NCBI GenBank assembly: GCA_900547025.1
Contig: UREZ01000006.1
Location: 1-37,295 of the forward strand
DNA from: an uncultured Collinsella sp.
Lineage (GTDB): Bacteria; Actinomycetota; Coriobacteriia; Coriobacteriales; Coriobacteriaceae
DNA: 37,295 nucleotides
Reading direction: 5' to 3'
A program made the position numbers and the translations under genes. Shown one piece after another: positions 23,167 through 31,557 of the stretch. Each line of letters opens with the position of its first letter. Positions within the stretch are counted from its first letter, which is position 1. Below the pieces are notes generated by a model that searched no databases, was not told the origin of the DNA, and saw only the letters and a list, made by a program, of their open reading frames with translations.

Positions 23167-23207
23167 AAAACCACCACAAAGGGGACAGGCACCTTCGTGG
23201 TGGTTTT
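23167..23207. repeat. GGGGACAGGCACC hairpin in the hisB-hisH gap
   Basis: AAAACCACCACAAAGG (23167-23182) pairs with CCTTCGTGGTGGTTTT (23192-23207) with one mismatch, around a GGACAGGCA loop. It ends 14 nt from the hisB stop. A short T run follows on the plus strand and an A-rich tract lies on the other side, so it could terminate, but an operon continues on the minus strand. Confidence 0.75.
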
Positions 23208-23221
23208 TGTCTTTGTAGCGG

Positions 23222-23809
23222 TTACAGCGAGCCCTTGGTGCTGGGGATGCCCTGCACGCGGGGATCGAGCTCGCAGGCGTGGCGCATCGTGCGGCCCACG
23301 GCCTTAAAGGCAGCCTCGATAATGTGATGCGAGCTGCTGCCCGCCAGCTCGCGCACGTGCAGCGTGAGCTTGGCGTCGCGCGCAAAGGCATAGAAGAACT
23401 CGACGGCCAGCTCGGTATCGAAGCTGCCCACACGCTCGGTCGGCACGGGCAGCTCGCAGTAGGCCTGGCCGCGGCCCGAAATATCCACGGCGGCCATCAC
23501 GAGCGTCTCGTCCATGGCGATCGCCGCGTCGGCAAAGCGCGTAATGCCCGCCTTGTCACCCAGCGCCTGGCAAAACGCCTCGCCCAGCACAATGCCCGTG
23601 TCCTCGACGGTGTGGTGCGCATCGACCTCCACGTCGCCCACCGCGTGCACCGTCAAATCGAACAGGCCATGGCGGCCAAAAGCGTTGAGCATGTGGTCGA
23701 AAAACGGTACGCCGGTCGAGATATCACACACGCCGCATCCGTCCAGGTCGAGCTTTACGACAATGTCGGTCTCCCCCGTCTTGCGGGTCACCTCGGCATA
23801 GCGGTCCAT
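23222..23809 (-). CDS. hisB: Imidazoleglycerol-phosphate dehydratase
   Basis: HisB (195 aa) is the manganese-dependent dehydratase of step 6 and is monofunctional, without the HAD phosphatase domain found in E. coli. Visible motifs are RKTGETDI, FFDHMLNAFGRHG, DAHHTVEDTGI and the second metal site in SSHHIIEAAFKA. Its ATG directly follows the hisC stop (TAGATG). Confidence 0.97.
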   Translation of the reverse strand: MDRYAEVTRKTGETDIVVKLDLDGCGVCDISTGVPFFDHMLNAFGRHGLFDLTVHAVGDVEVDAHHTVEDTGIVLGEAFCQALGDKAGITRFADAAIAMDETLVMAAVDISGRGQAYCELPVPTERVGSFDTELAVEFFYAFARDAKLTLHVRELAGSSSHHIIEAAFKAVGRTMRHACELDPRVQGIPSTKGSL

Positions 23810-24925
23810 CTACATCTCCTCCTTCACCAGCACGGCAAACGCGGCCAGCACCTCGTCGTTTTCCTGCGGGGTGCCTACGGTAATGCGCAGACAGTCCGCG
23901 AGCCCCGGCGCGTAACTAAAGTCGCGCACCAAAATCGAATACTCGTCGCGCAGACGCTCGCGCACGCGCGTGGCATGCGGCGTGCGCACAAGCACAAAGT
24001 TCGCCGCGCTCGGCCACGCCTCCACGGGCAGACCCTCGGCAGCCATCGCGCGCAGGGCACACAACTCGCGCTCGCGCTCGGATGCGACCTGTGCCACCAC
24101 GGGCGCGTACGCATCGCGGGCACGCACGCAGGCAAGCGCCGCCGCCTGGCTCAACACGTTGACCGAATAGATCTGGCGAATCGCCGCGAACACGTCGATG
24201 ACCTCGGGCGCCGCGATCACATAGCCCAGGCGCGTGCCGGCGGCGCCGAACGCCTTGGACAGTGTATGCAGAATCACCAGGTTAGGATGCTCGGCAATAA
24301 GGCCTTGCGCCGTAGTTGCCGCGCCAAACGAATCGTCGGCAAACTCCACGTAGGCCTCGTCGACCATGACCATGCCGGGGCAGGCATCGCACAGAGCCGC
24401 AACAAAGTCGAGCGGCGCCACGTCACCCGTGGGATTGTTGGGCGAGGTCACGATCGCCAGATTGCACTCGGGAGCCGCCGCAAGCACCGCCGCCTGGTCG
24501 AGCTCAAAGGTCGCCGGGTCGCGCCACACGTCGCGCACCTCGGTCTGGCACAGCGACGCAAAGAACGCATACTCGCTAAAGCACGGCGGGCAGTTGAGCA
24601 GGGTCCGCCCCGCGCCGCCAAACGCCAGCAAGTAGTTATAGAGCAGCTCGTCACCGCCGTTGCCCACGCAGATATTCTCGCGAGCCACGCCATGCCAAGC
24701 GGCAAGCTCGTCGCGCAGGTCGTTGGACATGGGATCGGGGTAGCGGTTGAGCGGCGTAGCAGCCAAGGCCGCATCAACCGCCTTGCGCACGCCAGCGGGC
24801 ACGGGATAGGTGTTCTCGTTGGCCGAAAGATTGATGCGCGTGGGCGTAAAGTTGGGATCGTAGGGCTCAATACCGGCCAGGTAAGGCTGGACGAGCTCCT
24901 TCATGCGGGGCGTCAGCTCGGCCAT
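23810..24925 (-). CDS. hisC: Histidinol-phosphate aminotransferase
   Basis: This 371-aa PLP enzyme of the aspartate aminotransferase fold carries out step 7. It shows LSANENTYP at the N-terminus, GNGGDELL (PLP phosphate site), TSPNNPTGD, VDEAYVEF, the PLP-binding lysine in TLSKAFGAAGTRLGY, and a C-terminal arginine in LRITVGT. The start at 24925 lies 1 nt after the hisD stop with GGGGAGG upstream; an in-frame extension upstream is not family-like. Confidence 0.96.
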   Translation of the reverse strand: MAELTPRMKELVQPYLAGIEPYDPNFTPTRINLSANENTYPVPAGVRKAVDAALAATPLNRYPDPMSNDLRDELAAWHGVARENICVGNGGDELLYNYLLAFGGAGRTLLNCPPCFSEYAFFASLCQTEVRDVWRDPATFELDQAAVLAAAPECNLAIVTSPNNPTGDVAPLDFVAALCDACPGMVMVDEAYVEFADDSFGAATTAQGLIAEHPNLVILHTLSKAFGAAGTRLGYVIAAPEVIDVFAAIRQIYSVNVLSQAAALACVRARDAYAPVVAQVASERERELCALRAMAAEGLPVEAWPSAANFVLVRTPHATRVRERLRDEYSILVRDFSYAPGLADCLRITVGTPQENDEVLAAFAVLVKEEM

Positions 24926-24926
24926 A

Positions 24927-26363
24927 TTAGGCCTCCCCGCCGGTCGCGCCAGCGCCATCCGAGCCTGCAGCCGCGAGGTCCACACCCTCGGCGACCGTCG
25001 CCACAGCGTCGCCCGGCCAGGCGACCTTGGTCAGGTCGGCCGCAGCCAGCGACTCGGCACTCACGGCATCCTCGCCCTGCTCCAGCACGCGACGACGCAG
25101 AGCGGCAGAGAGCGCGTGCGCCCACAGGCCCTCGGCCTCGGCCAGACGCTGTGTGGCGGGTGCATCGGAGAGCAGGCCTTCGGGCGTATAGCAAATGACA
25201 CTCGAGCGCTTAACGAACTCTTCGACCGAAAGCGGGTTGGAGAACATGGCCGTGCCACCGGTCGGAAGCGTGTGGTTGGGGCCGGCGACGTAATCGCCGA
25301 GCGGCTCGGAGCTCCAGGCGCCCACAAAGATGGCGCCGGCGTTGCGAATGCCGCCGAGCAGGCCCATCGCGTCCTTGCAGTGCAGCTCAAGGTGCTCGGG
25401 CGCCACGGTGTTCACCGCCTCGACGGCAGCGGCCATGTCGGCGGCCACCACGATGGTGCCCTCGTTATCGAGCGAGGCACGTGTGATCTCGGCACGCGGG
25501 GACTGCGCCACCAGGATGTCGATGCCCGCCTCGACCTCGCGCGCAAACTGCTCGTCGCAGGTCACCAGATAGCAGGCTGCCAGCGGGTCGTGCTCGGCCT
25601 GAGCCATCAGGTCTGCCGCGACCACCGTGGGCTTGGCCGTAGCATCAGCCAGCACGCAGACCTCGGACGGGCCGGCGACCATGTCGATGCCCACGTCGCC
25701 CGAGACAATCTGCTTGGCAGCGGCGACAAAAGCGTTGCCCGGACCGGTAATTTTGTCGACGCGCGGAATGGTCTCGGTGCCATATGCCAGCGCGGCCACG
25801 GCCTGGGCGCCGCCCACCATATAGATCTCGTCCACGCCGCCGAGTTTAGCGGCCGCGAGCGTATAGGGGCTGATCAGGCCGTCTTTTTGCGGCGGCGTCA
25901 CCATGACCACGCGCTTGACGCCGGCAACCTTGGCGGGAATGGCGTTCATGAGCACCGTGGAGGGATACTGCGCGCGACCGCCCGGCACATAGATGCCGGC
26001 AGCGGCAAGCGGGGTCACCTTAACGCCGAGCATCGTGCCGTCCGGGCGCGTGGTAAACCAGCTCTGCTCGACCTCGCGCTGGTGGAACTCGCGAATCTGG
26101 TGTGCGGCCTTCTCGAGCGCGGCGACAAAGGCAGGATCAAGGCCTTCGAGCGCAGCATCGATCTGCTCCTGCGGTAGGCGAAAACTCTGCAGCTCAACAC
26201 CGTCAAAACGCTGGCAGTAATCGCGCACCGCGGCATCACCGTTGGCGCGCACGTTGGCCACGATATCACGGGCGGCGTCGACGATGTTTTGCGGCAGCAC
26301 GCCCTTGCGGTTGAGCTGGTTGGTACCGAGGCGCTCACCGGGAGCAAGCTTGATAGTCTTCAT
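24927..26363 (-). CDS. hisD: Histidinol dehydrogenase
   Basis: HisD oxidises histidinol to histidine in two NAD-dependent steps. The product is 478 aa, longer than the usual 430. The extra length is a C-terminal tail after about residue 425, rich in Ala, Gly and Asp. Core motifs are YVPGGRAQYPSTVLMNAIPA, PPQKDG, GPGNAFVAAAKQ, AGPSEV, AQAEHDP and GPNHTLPTGGTA. The start at 26363 has GGGGATA upstream. It is separated from hisZG by 105 nt containing a terminator-like hairpin. Confidence 0.96.
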   Translation of the reverse strand: MKTIKLAPGERLGTNQLNRKGVLPQNIVDAARDIVANVRANGDAAVRDYCQRFDGVELQSFRLPQEQIDAALEGLDPAFVAALEKAAHQIREFHQREVEQSWFTTRPDGTMLGVKVTPLAAAGIYVPGGRAQYPSTVLMNAIPAKVAGVKRVVMVTPPQKDGLISPYTLAAAKLGGVDEIYMVGGAQAVAALAYGTETIPRVDKITGPGNAFVAAAKQIVSGDVGIDMVAGPSEVCVLADATAKPTVVAADLMAQAEHDPLAACYLVTCDEQFAREVEAGIDILVAQSPRAEITRASLDNEGTIVVAADMAAAVEAVNTVAPEHLELHCKDAMGLLGGIRNAGAIFVGAWSSEPLGDYVAGPNHTLPTGGTAMFSNPLSVEEFVKRSSVICYTPEGLLSDAPATQRLAEAEGLWAHALSAALRRRVLEQGEDAVSAESLAAADLTKVAWPGDAVATVAEGVDLAAAGSDGAGATGGEA

Positions 26364-26395
26364 ATCGGTATCCCCTATCGGTCGAGGTTGTGTTC

Positions 26396-26441
26396 GAAAA
26401 ACGAAAAGCCGGGCGGCGGCGCCAATCGGCACGCAGCCCGG
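26396..26441 (-). terminator. Terminator-like hairpin between hisZG and hisD
   Basis: On the minus strand CCGGGC-GCG-GCC pairs with GGC-CGC-GCCCGG and the tail reads CTTTTCGTTTTTCG. This would partly uncouple hisZG from the rest of the operon. Confidence 0.55.
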
Positions 26442-26468
26442 ATATGGGGGCGCCCGTGCGTGCTCGCG

Positions 26469-28184
26469 CTATTGTGCCGAGCCCGCGACGGGCTCAAAAT
26501 GCTTGTCCTTAACAGCAGCTGCCAAGCGATCGGCCAAGTTGCGAACACGCGGATCCAAGCGCGCGGCACCTGGGTTGACGAAGAAGCGGGCCGTACAGTC
26601 CATAATGCAGCCGGTGATGACCAGGTCGTTGTCGCGCAACGTGGCGCCCGTGGCGGTAATGTCCACGATGCGGTCGGTCATGCCGACGATGGGGCCCAAC
26701 TCAATATTGCCGTGCAGCGAAACGATGTCGGCATTCACGCCGCGCTCGGCGTACCAGGCACTCGCGATGCGAGGGTACTTAGTTGCCACGCGAAGCGACC
26801 CGCGGCGGGCATAGTTGCGCTCGGCCTGGCCGGCGCGCCATGCGGGCTCCGCCTCGATAAAGGTGCACAGGCCGTAGCCCAGATCGACCAGCTGCAGCAG
26901 GTTGAGGTCGGCCTCGATAAGCGAGTCCCAGCCGCAGATGCCGCAGTCGGCGCCGCCGCAGCCCACAAAAGCGGGCGCGTCGCTGGGACGCACGATGACA
27001 AACTCGATATCGCCGACCACACCCTCACCGGCGTGTGTGTCGCGGCCGCGCACGATGAGGTGACGACCGGGATCGCGCAGCTCAGAGACGTCTAAGCCCG
27101 CTGCCTCGAGCACGTCAAGCGTGTCGGCCTTAAGCGAGCCCTTGGGCACGGCAATGCGCAGCGGACCCTCGGCGCCACGGCCCACGGCGTGATCGCCGTC
27201 GGAAGCGGCGTCCTCGGCCGAGGTGCGCGCGGCCTCCAGACGCTCGAGCGAAAAGGCGAAGCCCGCCGCCGGCACCTCGATGCCGTCGCCGAACGCGCCG
27301 GTAAAGATGGAGTCGTAGCGTCCGCCCGAACCGACCGGATCGGGCAGGCCACCGGCATAGGCCTTAAATACCAAGCCCGTGTAGTAATCGAAAGAATTCA
27401 TGATGGAGAAGTCGAACGACAGCACCTGGGCGTCCTCGGGAGCCAGACCCTCGACCAGAGCACGCAACTCGCGCGTGAGCGGCGCGGCGATACCGGCAGC
27501 CTCCAGCAGCGCGTCCACGCGGTCGAGCACCTCGGCACCACCGTGCAGGCGCGGCAGCTCGCTAATGGCGGCCTTGACGGCCTCGGACTCCGCACTTGCC
27601 GCCACACGGGCATCAAGGCCCACAAAGTCGTTGGCGTGCACGCAGCGCAGGGCCTCGGCGGCCAGCTCGCGATCCTCGCACGCCGCGAGCAGCTCCTTAA
27701 ACGGACGCACGCTACCTGCGATAATGCGCGCATCGGGCAGCGCCAGCTTGCGCACGGCCTCGGCCACGAGCGAGACGATCTCGACATCGCCCGCGGTATC
27801 GCCCGCACCGATAAGCTCAAAGCCCAGCTGTGTAAACTGGCGCGAGCCACCGGCATTGCGCTGGCACTCGCGAACCACCGGCGCCTCGTAGCGAAGGCGC
27901 AGGGGCAGATCGGCCGCGCGCATGCGGGTCGAAACCAGGCGCACGATGGGCAACGTATTGTCGGGACGGACCACCAGCAGGCGACCGTCATCATCAAAGA
28001 GCTTAAACGGCGTGTCCGCAATGCGTCCGCCTTCCTCGAGCGAACCCTTGTCCTCGAGCAGCGGCGTCTCGACCGGAAGGTAATGATGCTCCCTGAAGCA
28101 GCCCTTCACCGTCAGCGCAATCTCCTCGCGCGCCTGAGCCTCCTCGGGCAATATGTCCCGGAATCCCCACGGTGTGGCCGTCAT
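26469..28184 (-). CDS. Fused HisZ-HisG: ATP phosphoribosyltransferase with regulatory domain
   Basis: One 571-aa chain carries both subunits of the short-form enzyme for step 1. Residues 1-325 are HisZ, a catalytically dead HisRS-like domain: TPWGFRDILPEEA, VVRPDNTLPIVR, a QLGFELIG class II motif and the GSGGRYDSIF motif. A linker (about 326-341) leads to short HisG: LRIAVPKGSLKADTL, GADCGICGWDSLIE and the PRPP loop DITATGATLRDNDL. HisZ and HisG are separate proteins in most species with the short form. GAGGAGG lies upstream of the ATG. It is first in the operon, where feedback inhibition by histidine would act. Confidence 0.95.
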   Translation of the reverse strand: MTATPWGFRDILPEEAQAREEIALTVKGCFREHHYLPVETPLLEDKGSLEEGGRIADTPFKLFDDDGRLLVVRPDNTLPIVRLVSTRMRAADLPLRLRYEAPVVRECQRNAGGSRQFTQLGFELIGAGDTAGDVEIVSLVAEAVRKLALPDARIIAGSVRPFKELLAACEDRELAAEALRCVHANDFVGLDARVAASAESEAVKAAISELPRLHGGAEVLDRVDALLEAAGIAAPLTRELRALVEGLAPEDAQVLSFDFSIMNSFDYYTGLVFKAYAGGLPDPVGSGGRYDSIFTGAFGDGIEVPAAGFAFSLERLEAARTSAEDAASDGDHAVGRGAEGPLRIAVPKGSLKADTLDVLEAAGLDVSELRDPGRHLIVRGRDTHAGEGVVGDIEFVIVRPSDAPAFVGCGGADCGICGWDSLIEADLNLLQLVDLGYGLCTFIEAEPAWRAGQAERNYARRGSLRVATKYPRIASAWYAERGVNADIVSLHGNIELGPIVGMTDRIVDITATGATLRDNDLVITGCIMDCTARFFVNPGAARLDPRVRNLADRLAAAVKDKHFEPVAGSAQ

Positions 28185-28219
28185 CTGGTGAGCCTCCTCA
28201 TGCTGTGTTTCGTATGGAA

Positions 28220-28251
28220 CAGAAGACCGGCATAGCTCCGCCGGTCTTCTG
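28220..28251 (-). promoter_or_regulatory. Hairpin in the his operon leader
   Basis: CAGAAGACCGGC pairs perfectly with GCCGGTCTTCTG around an 8-nt loop, 35 nt upstream of the hisZG start. There is no T run and no run of His codons in a leader peptide, so it is not a classical his attenuator. It may be a leader structure or a terminator relic. Confidence 0.45.
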
Positions 28252-28362
28252 GGTACTTTAGCATACTAGAGTGTTTGCGGGGAGAATCGTCCTCCTCGGC
28301 TCACACCGTATTCATTTGGAAACATAGGGCGAGCGGTTAGCAGCAGTCTCTTGTCGCAACGC

Positions 28363-28395
28363 AAAAAGGGCGCCCGCGCGAATGCGGACGCCCTT
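28363..28395 (-). terminator. Terminator after the first deglycase copy
   Basis: AAGGGCG pairs with CGCCCTT and an inner CGC/GCG helix. The minus-strand tail is TTTTTGCG. It lies 52 nt past the stop codon at 28447. Confidence 0.8.
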
Positions 28396-28446
28396 GTGTA
28401 GGGTCGAGATATCAACCAGCCAAGATATCGGCCCTGCGGCCAGCTC

Positions 28447-29508
28447 TTAGTAGTCGAACTGGTGGTAGTAGCGGCGGTACTTGAGGTTGTGCTTGGTGAC
28501 CAGCTCGTAGTTGCGCGAGAGGCGGTCGGTGGTCAGCACGGACAGGATCCAGGGGGACACGATGACGCGGAAGTCGTCGTCCAGGCCCGGGATCGCGTAC
28601 TCGGCGGTGTCGATGATGACGTAGTCCTCGTCGCCGGTCACGCCGCTGGTGAGGAAGGCGCGGACGCGCTCGTCGAGGGCGCGGCACTCGTCCTCGCCCA
28701 TGAACAGGAACACCGGGACGCCGGGCTCGAGCAGCTCGAGCGTGCCGTGGAAGAAGTCGTGCGAGGTGATGTGGCGGATGCGCTTCCACTGCATCTCCTC
28801 GAGCAGGCACATGGAGTACAGGATGGTCTCGCCCCACAGCGCGCCCGAGCCGATGAACATGGTGTAGTCGGCCAGCGCGTACTTCCTGGCGAGCTCCTCG
28901 GCGCGCGGCTCGAAGCGCTTGCGGATGTCGAGCATGTCCTTCCAGACGTCCTTCGTCTGCTCGATGAACAGGTCGAACTTGGGGAAGCAGCCGCGGCGGT
29001 TGAGCAGGCGCAGGCCGAAGCAGTCGGCGAGGTAGTAGCCCTTCTCGCAGCCGCCGGCGCCGTGGTCGGAGGCCATCATGACGCAGTTCTCGGCGCCCAC
29101 GGCCTGCCCGATCTTGCCCTCGGGGTTGGTCATGGCGAAGACGCGCACGCCCATCTCCCTCATCTTGCCGACGGCCTCGAGCACCTCGGGGGTGGTGCCG
29201 GACTCGGAGGCGGTCAGCACGACGGACCTGTCGGTCATGCGCTTGTGGCCCATGACGTTCCACTCGGCGGCGTGGATCAGGTAGACCTCGAGGTCGCGGT
29301 CGCCGAACTTGTTCATGAGGTACTCGAGCTGCATGAACTCGTCCCAGGTGCCGCCGACGCCCATCAGGAAGACGGCGTCGTAGCCCTCCTCGTGCACGCG
29401 GTCGGCCAGGGCGGTCATCTTCTTGCCGGCCTCGTAGACGTTCCTGCCGTCCTCGAGGTAGCCCTCCTGGTCGAAGTGCATGATCTCGATCTTCTCGGTC
29501 TCCTTCAT
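28447..29508 (-). CDS. FrlB-like SIS-domain deglycase, copy 1
   Basis: The 353-aa product has two SIS domains. It resembles FrlB and GfrE/GfrF, which split phosphorylated Amadori compounds (for example fructoselysine 6-phosphate) into amine and glucose 6-phosphate. The match is strongest in FFHGTLELLEPGVPVFLFMG and in the C-terminal RRYYHQFDY. The phosphosugar Ser loop is TASESGTTPE near residue 95. GGAGG precedes the ATG. The DNA is identical to 33596-34657 except one silent base (29485), and identity stops exactly at the start and stop codons. By eye nearly every third codon position is G or C, unlike the PTS genes. It is a one-gene unit with its own operator pair. Confidence 0.88.
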   Translation of the reverse strand: MKETEKIEIMHFDQEGYLEDGRNVYEAGKKMTALADRVHEEGYDAVFLMGVGGTWDEFMQLEYLMNKFGDRDLEVYLIHAAEWNVMGHKRMTDRSVVLTASESGTTPEVLEAVGKMREMGVRVFAMTNPEGKIGQAVGAENCVMMASDHGAGGCEKGYYLADCFGLRLLNRRGCFPKFDLFIEQTKDVWKDMLDIRKRFEPRAEELARKYALADYTMFIGSGALWGETILYSMCLLEEMQWKRIRHITSHDFFHGTLELLEPGVPVFLFMGEDECRALDERVRAFLTSGVTGDEDYVIIDTAEYAIPGLDDDFRVIVSPWILSVLTTDRLSRNYELVTKHNLKYRRYYHQFDY

Positions 29509-29557
29509 GTGTGTCCTCCCATCACATGTGCGCAATTCTATACATCGCGCTTCTTGC

Positions 29558-29603
29558 TGATACCAATTATAGCCATACGATTGCTTGTTATTTAATACCA
29601 ATC
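29558..29603 (-). promoter_or_regulatory. Promoter with paired operator boxes, deglycase copy 1
   Basis: On the coding strand ATTGGTATTAAA (box 1, around 29593-29603) and ATTGGTATCA (box 2, around 29558-29567) are 35 nt apart. A TATAAT -10 at 29566-29571 overlaps box 2. The arrangement suits repression by a GntR/UTRA protein. Confidence 0.7.
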
Positions 29604-29720
29604 CAAACTCACGGAGATTTGCGGCGAACGGTCGGTTTCCTCGCCCGAGTGGTATTACAACGCCAATAGTTGTCTATTTCGAGCGCTACTGCCAACGGGT
29701 TCCCCACAACTCGCCAGCTA

Positions 29721-29766
29721 TAAAAGCGTTGCGCCAGACCCGCCCAAGCGTTTCCGGCGCAACCGC
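29721..29766 (-). terminator. Terminator after the epimerase gene
   Basis: GCGGTTGCGCC pairs with GGCGCAACGC on the minus strand and is followed by TTTTATAG, 9 nt past the stop. Confidence 0.7.
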
Positions 29767-29775
29767 GCAGTTTAG

Positions 29776-30621
29776 TTATTCGGCTTCCATCTCCGCTGTC
29801 ACACGGCGATACATCTCGATAACCTGAGTCGTCGCCTTGGACGGATCCTGATAGTAGCGGCCATCACACGTCTCGGCCGAGACATAGCCCGTATAGCCGT
29901 GGCGCATGAGTGCCTCGAGGTCGGCACGCATATCACGCTCGCCGTCGCCCCAGGCAAGATGCGTCGTGCCGCCGCCCACATCTACAAAGTGGGTGTGAAC
30001 GATCTTGTCGCCCAAAACCTCAAAGTAGCCGTCGATCGTGTCGCCGGCAACTTCCATGGCGCCAAAGTCGATACAGGCCTTCAGGTTGGGACGATCGACC
30101 GCCTCGAGGATGCGCGCGACATCCTGTGCGGTGTTGACCAACACGGACTCCGACGGCTGCAGGGCCTCGAGCGCGACGCGAATACCGCGTGTGTCAGCGT
30201 AGTCGCACACCGAGCGCAGCATGGCGACGCTGCGGGACCAGGCGTCCTCAGCTGGCTCGTCCAGATAGGCCCAACCACTCGTCACCAGAATCTGCGGCAC
30301 GCCCAACTCAACGGCAACGTCGATCACATTCTTAAAGTACGAGAGGATGCGTTTTTGGCCCGCCTCACCGCGCACCGCGACGTTCCACGGCTTGGGGTTG
30401 TTCTGCTCGGGGCACACGCACACGATCTTGATACCGTATTGGGCGGCAAGATCGCGAATCTTATCCACCGAATCGTGCTCATGGCAATCCACATACAGGT
30501 GCATCGAGCCGGTCCACAGCTCGATATTGCGATAGCCGGCCTCACCTGCAGCCTTAAAAAACGTCTCGATGCTGTAGTAACGATGGTTGATGTTCATGAG
30601 CGAAAGCTCGGGTACGACCAT
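29776..30621 (-). CDS. FrlC-like sugar epimerase/isomerase (AP endonuclease 2 fold)
   Basis: The product is a 281-aa TIM barrel of the xylose-isomerase-like superfamily. It shows the metal-ligand pattern of this group: Glu in ALEALQPSES, Asp in CIDFGAM, His in THFVDVG and Glu in VSAETC. Overall it resembles FrlC, the fructoselysine 3-epimerase that feeds psicoselysine into the FrlB route, especially the YRNIELW start and the PSESVLVNTAQDV segment. GGGGAGG lies 3-4 nt before the ATG. It follows the PTS IID gene after a 111-nt gap with a terminator-like hairpin, so read-through may be partial. Other sugar-phosphate epimerase roles are possible. Confidence 0.82.
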   Translation of the reverse strand: MVVPELSLMNINHRYYSIETFFKAAGEAGYRNIELWTGSMHLYVDCHEHDSVDKIRDLAAQYGIKIVCVCPEQNNPKPWNVAVRGEAGQKRILSYFKNVIDVAVELGVPQILVTSGWAYLDEPAEDAWSRSVAMLRSVCDYADTRGIRVALEALQPSESVLVNTAQDVARILEAVDRPNLKACIDFGAMEVAGDTIDGYFEVLGDKIVHTHFVDVGGGTTHLAWGDGERDMRADLEALMRHGYTGYVSAETCDGRYYQDPSKATTQVIEMYRRVTAEMEAE

Positions 30622-30645
30622 AGCCCTCCCCTTTCGTACGGAGTT

Positions 30646-30684
30646 TTAAAAAACAGGGGGCCGCCGCAGATGCGACAAGCCCCC
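30646..30684 (-). terminator. Terminator-like hairpin between IID and epimerase genes
   Basis: GGGGGC and GCCCCC (30656-30661 and 30679-30684) form the stem. The minus-strand tail is TGTTTTTTAAAA. Confidence 0.65.
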
Positions 30685-30732
30685 AAAGATCGACGCAACC
30701 GTTAGACGCGATGGAAGCGCGATTCGAACATA

Positions 30733-31557
30733 TTAGGCAAGCACGCCAAAGTAAGCGCCGATGATGCCCACGACCATGGTGCAGAGGATCAGGACCATCG
30801 GGTTGATCTTCTTGGAGAGCAGCCAGTAGTAGAGCCAGAAGGCGGCCATACCGAGCATACCGGGCATGATGCCGTCCAGGATGTCCTGGAGAGTCTGGGC
30901 GGAGTCGCCCTGACCAATGGCGATGGGCAACGAAGCCCAGAACATGTCCTTGCTCATGGCGCCGACGACCATGACGCCGACAATGCCGACGCAGGCCATG
31001 ATCTTTTGCATCAGGCCGGTCTTCTGAGCCTCGTCGAGGAAGCCAATGCCTAGCTCATAACCCTTGATAGCGCCAAAGATACGAATCAGGAACGCCGGGA
31101 TGTTGTAGACGAGCAGGAAGGCGATGGGGCCAAAGACGTTGCCGGCCTGGCACAGGCTGATGCCCACGGCAGCGGCGACGACGCGCAGGGTGGACAGGAA
31201 GAAGGAGTCACCCAGGCCGGAAAGCGGACCCATGAGGGCGGCCTTGATGTCGTTGACGCTCTCGGGCTCAACCTCGCCACGAGCGACCTTTTCTTCCATG
31301 GCCATCGCGATGCCACCCACGAAGGGAGCGAGCTGCGGGGTGATGTTGAAGAATGCGCTGTGACGATGCAGGGCCTCGGCGTAATCATCGGGACGGCCGG
31401 CATAGATCTTCTTGAGCATGTTGGCGACCATCAGGCAGAAGGCAATGTTCATCTGCTTGTAGTAGGTCCAGGAGAATTCCATGCCCAGGGCGCCGGTGTT
31501 CACGGCGCTCTTAATGAGGTCGGAGCGAGTAATCTGGTTCTCGGAATTAGAAGTCAT
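30733..31557 (-). CDS. PTS mannose-family IID component
   Basis: This 274-aa membrane subunit pairs with IIC to form the sugar channel. Family features include the N-terminal ITRSDLIKSAV, NTGALGMEFSWTYYKQMN, the FFNITPQLAPFVGGIAMAME segment, AALMGPLSGLGDSFF and a C-terminal set of membrane helices (GIVGVMVVGAM, ILCTMVVGIIGAYFG). The start at 31557 overlaps the IIC 3' end by 11 nt; GGGGATGAGG precedes it. Function depends on the IIA and IIB genes upstream. Confidence 0.95.
   Translation of the reverse strand: MTSNSENQITRSDLIKSAVNTGALGMEFSWTYYKQMNIAFCLMVANMLKKIYAGRPDDYAEALHRHSAFFNITPQLAPFVGGIAMAMEEKVARGEVEPESVNDIKAALMGPLSGLGDSFFLSTLRVVAAAVGISLCQAGNVFGPIAFLLVYNIPAFLIRIFGAIKGYELGIGFLDEAQKTGLMQKIMACVGIVGVMVVGAMSKDMFWASLPIAIGQGDSAQTLQDILDGIMPGMLGMAAFWLYYWLLSKKINPMVLILCTMVVGIIGAYFGVLA

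Noticed and set aside
23279..25198. 639-codon open frame opposite hisB and hisC
   Set aside because: It is an antisense frame created by GC-rich codons; the minus strand encodes clear enzymes.
28185..28330. Classical his attenuator with a polyhistidine leader peptide
   Set aside because: No run of His codons is present upstream of hisZG.
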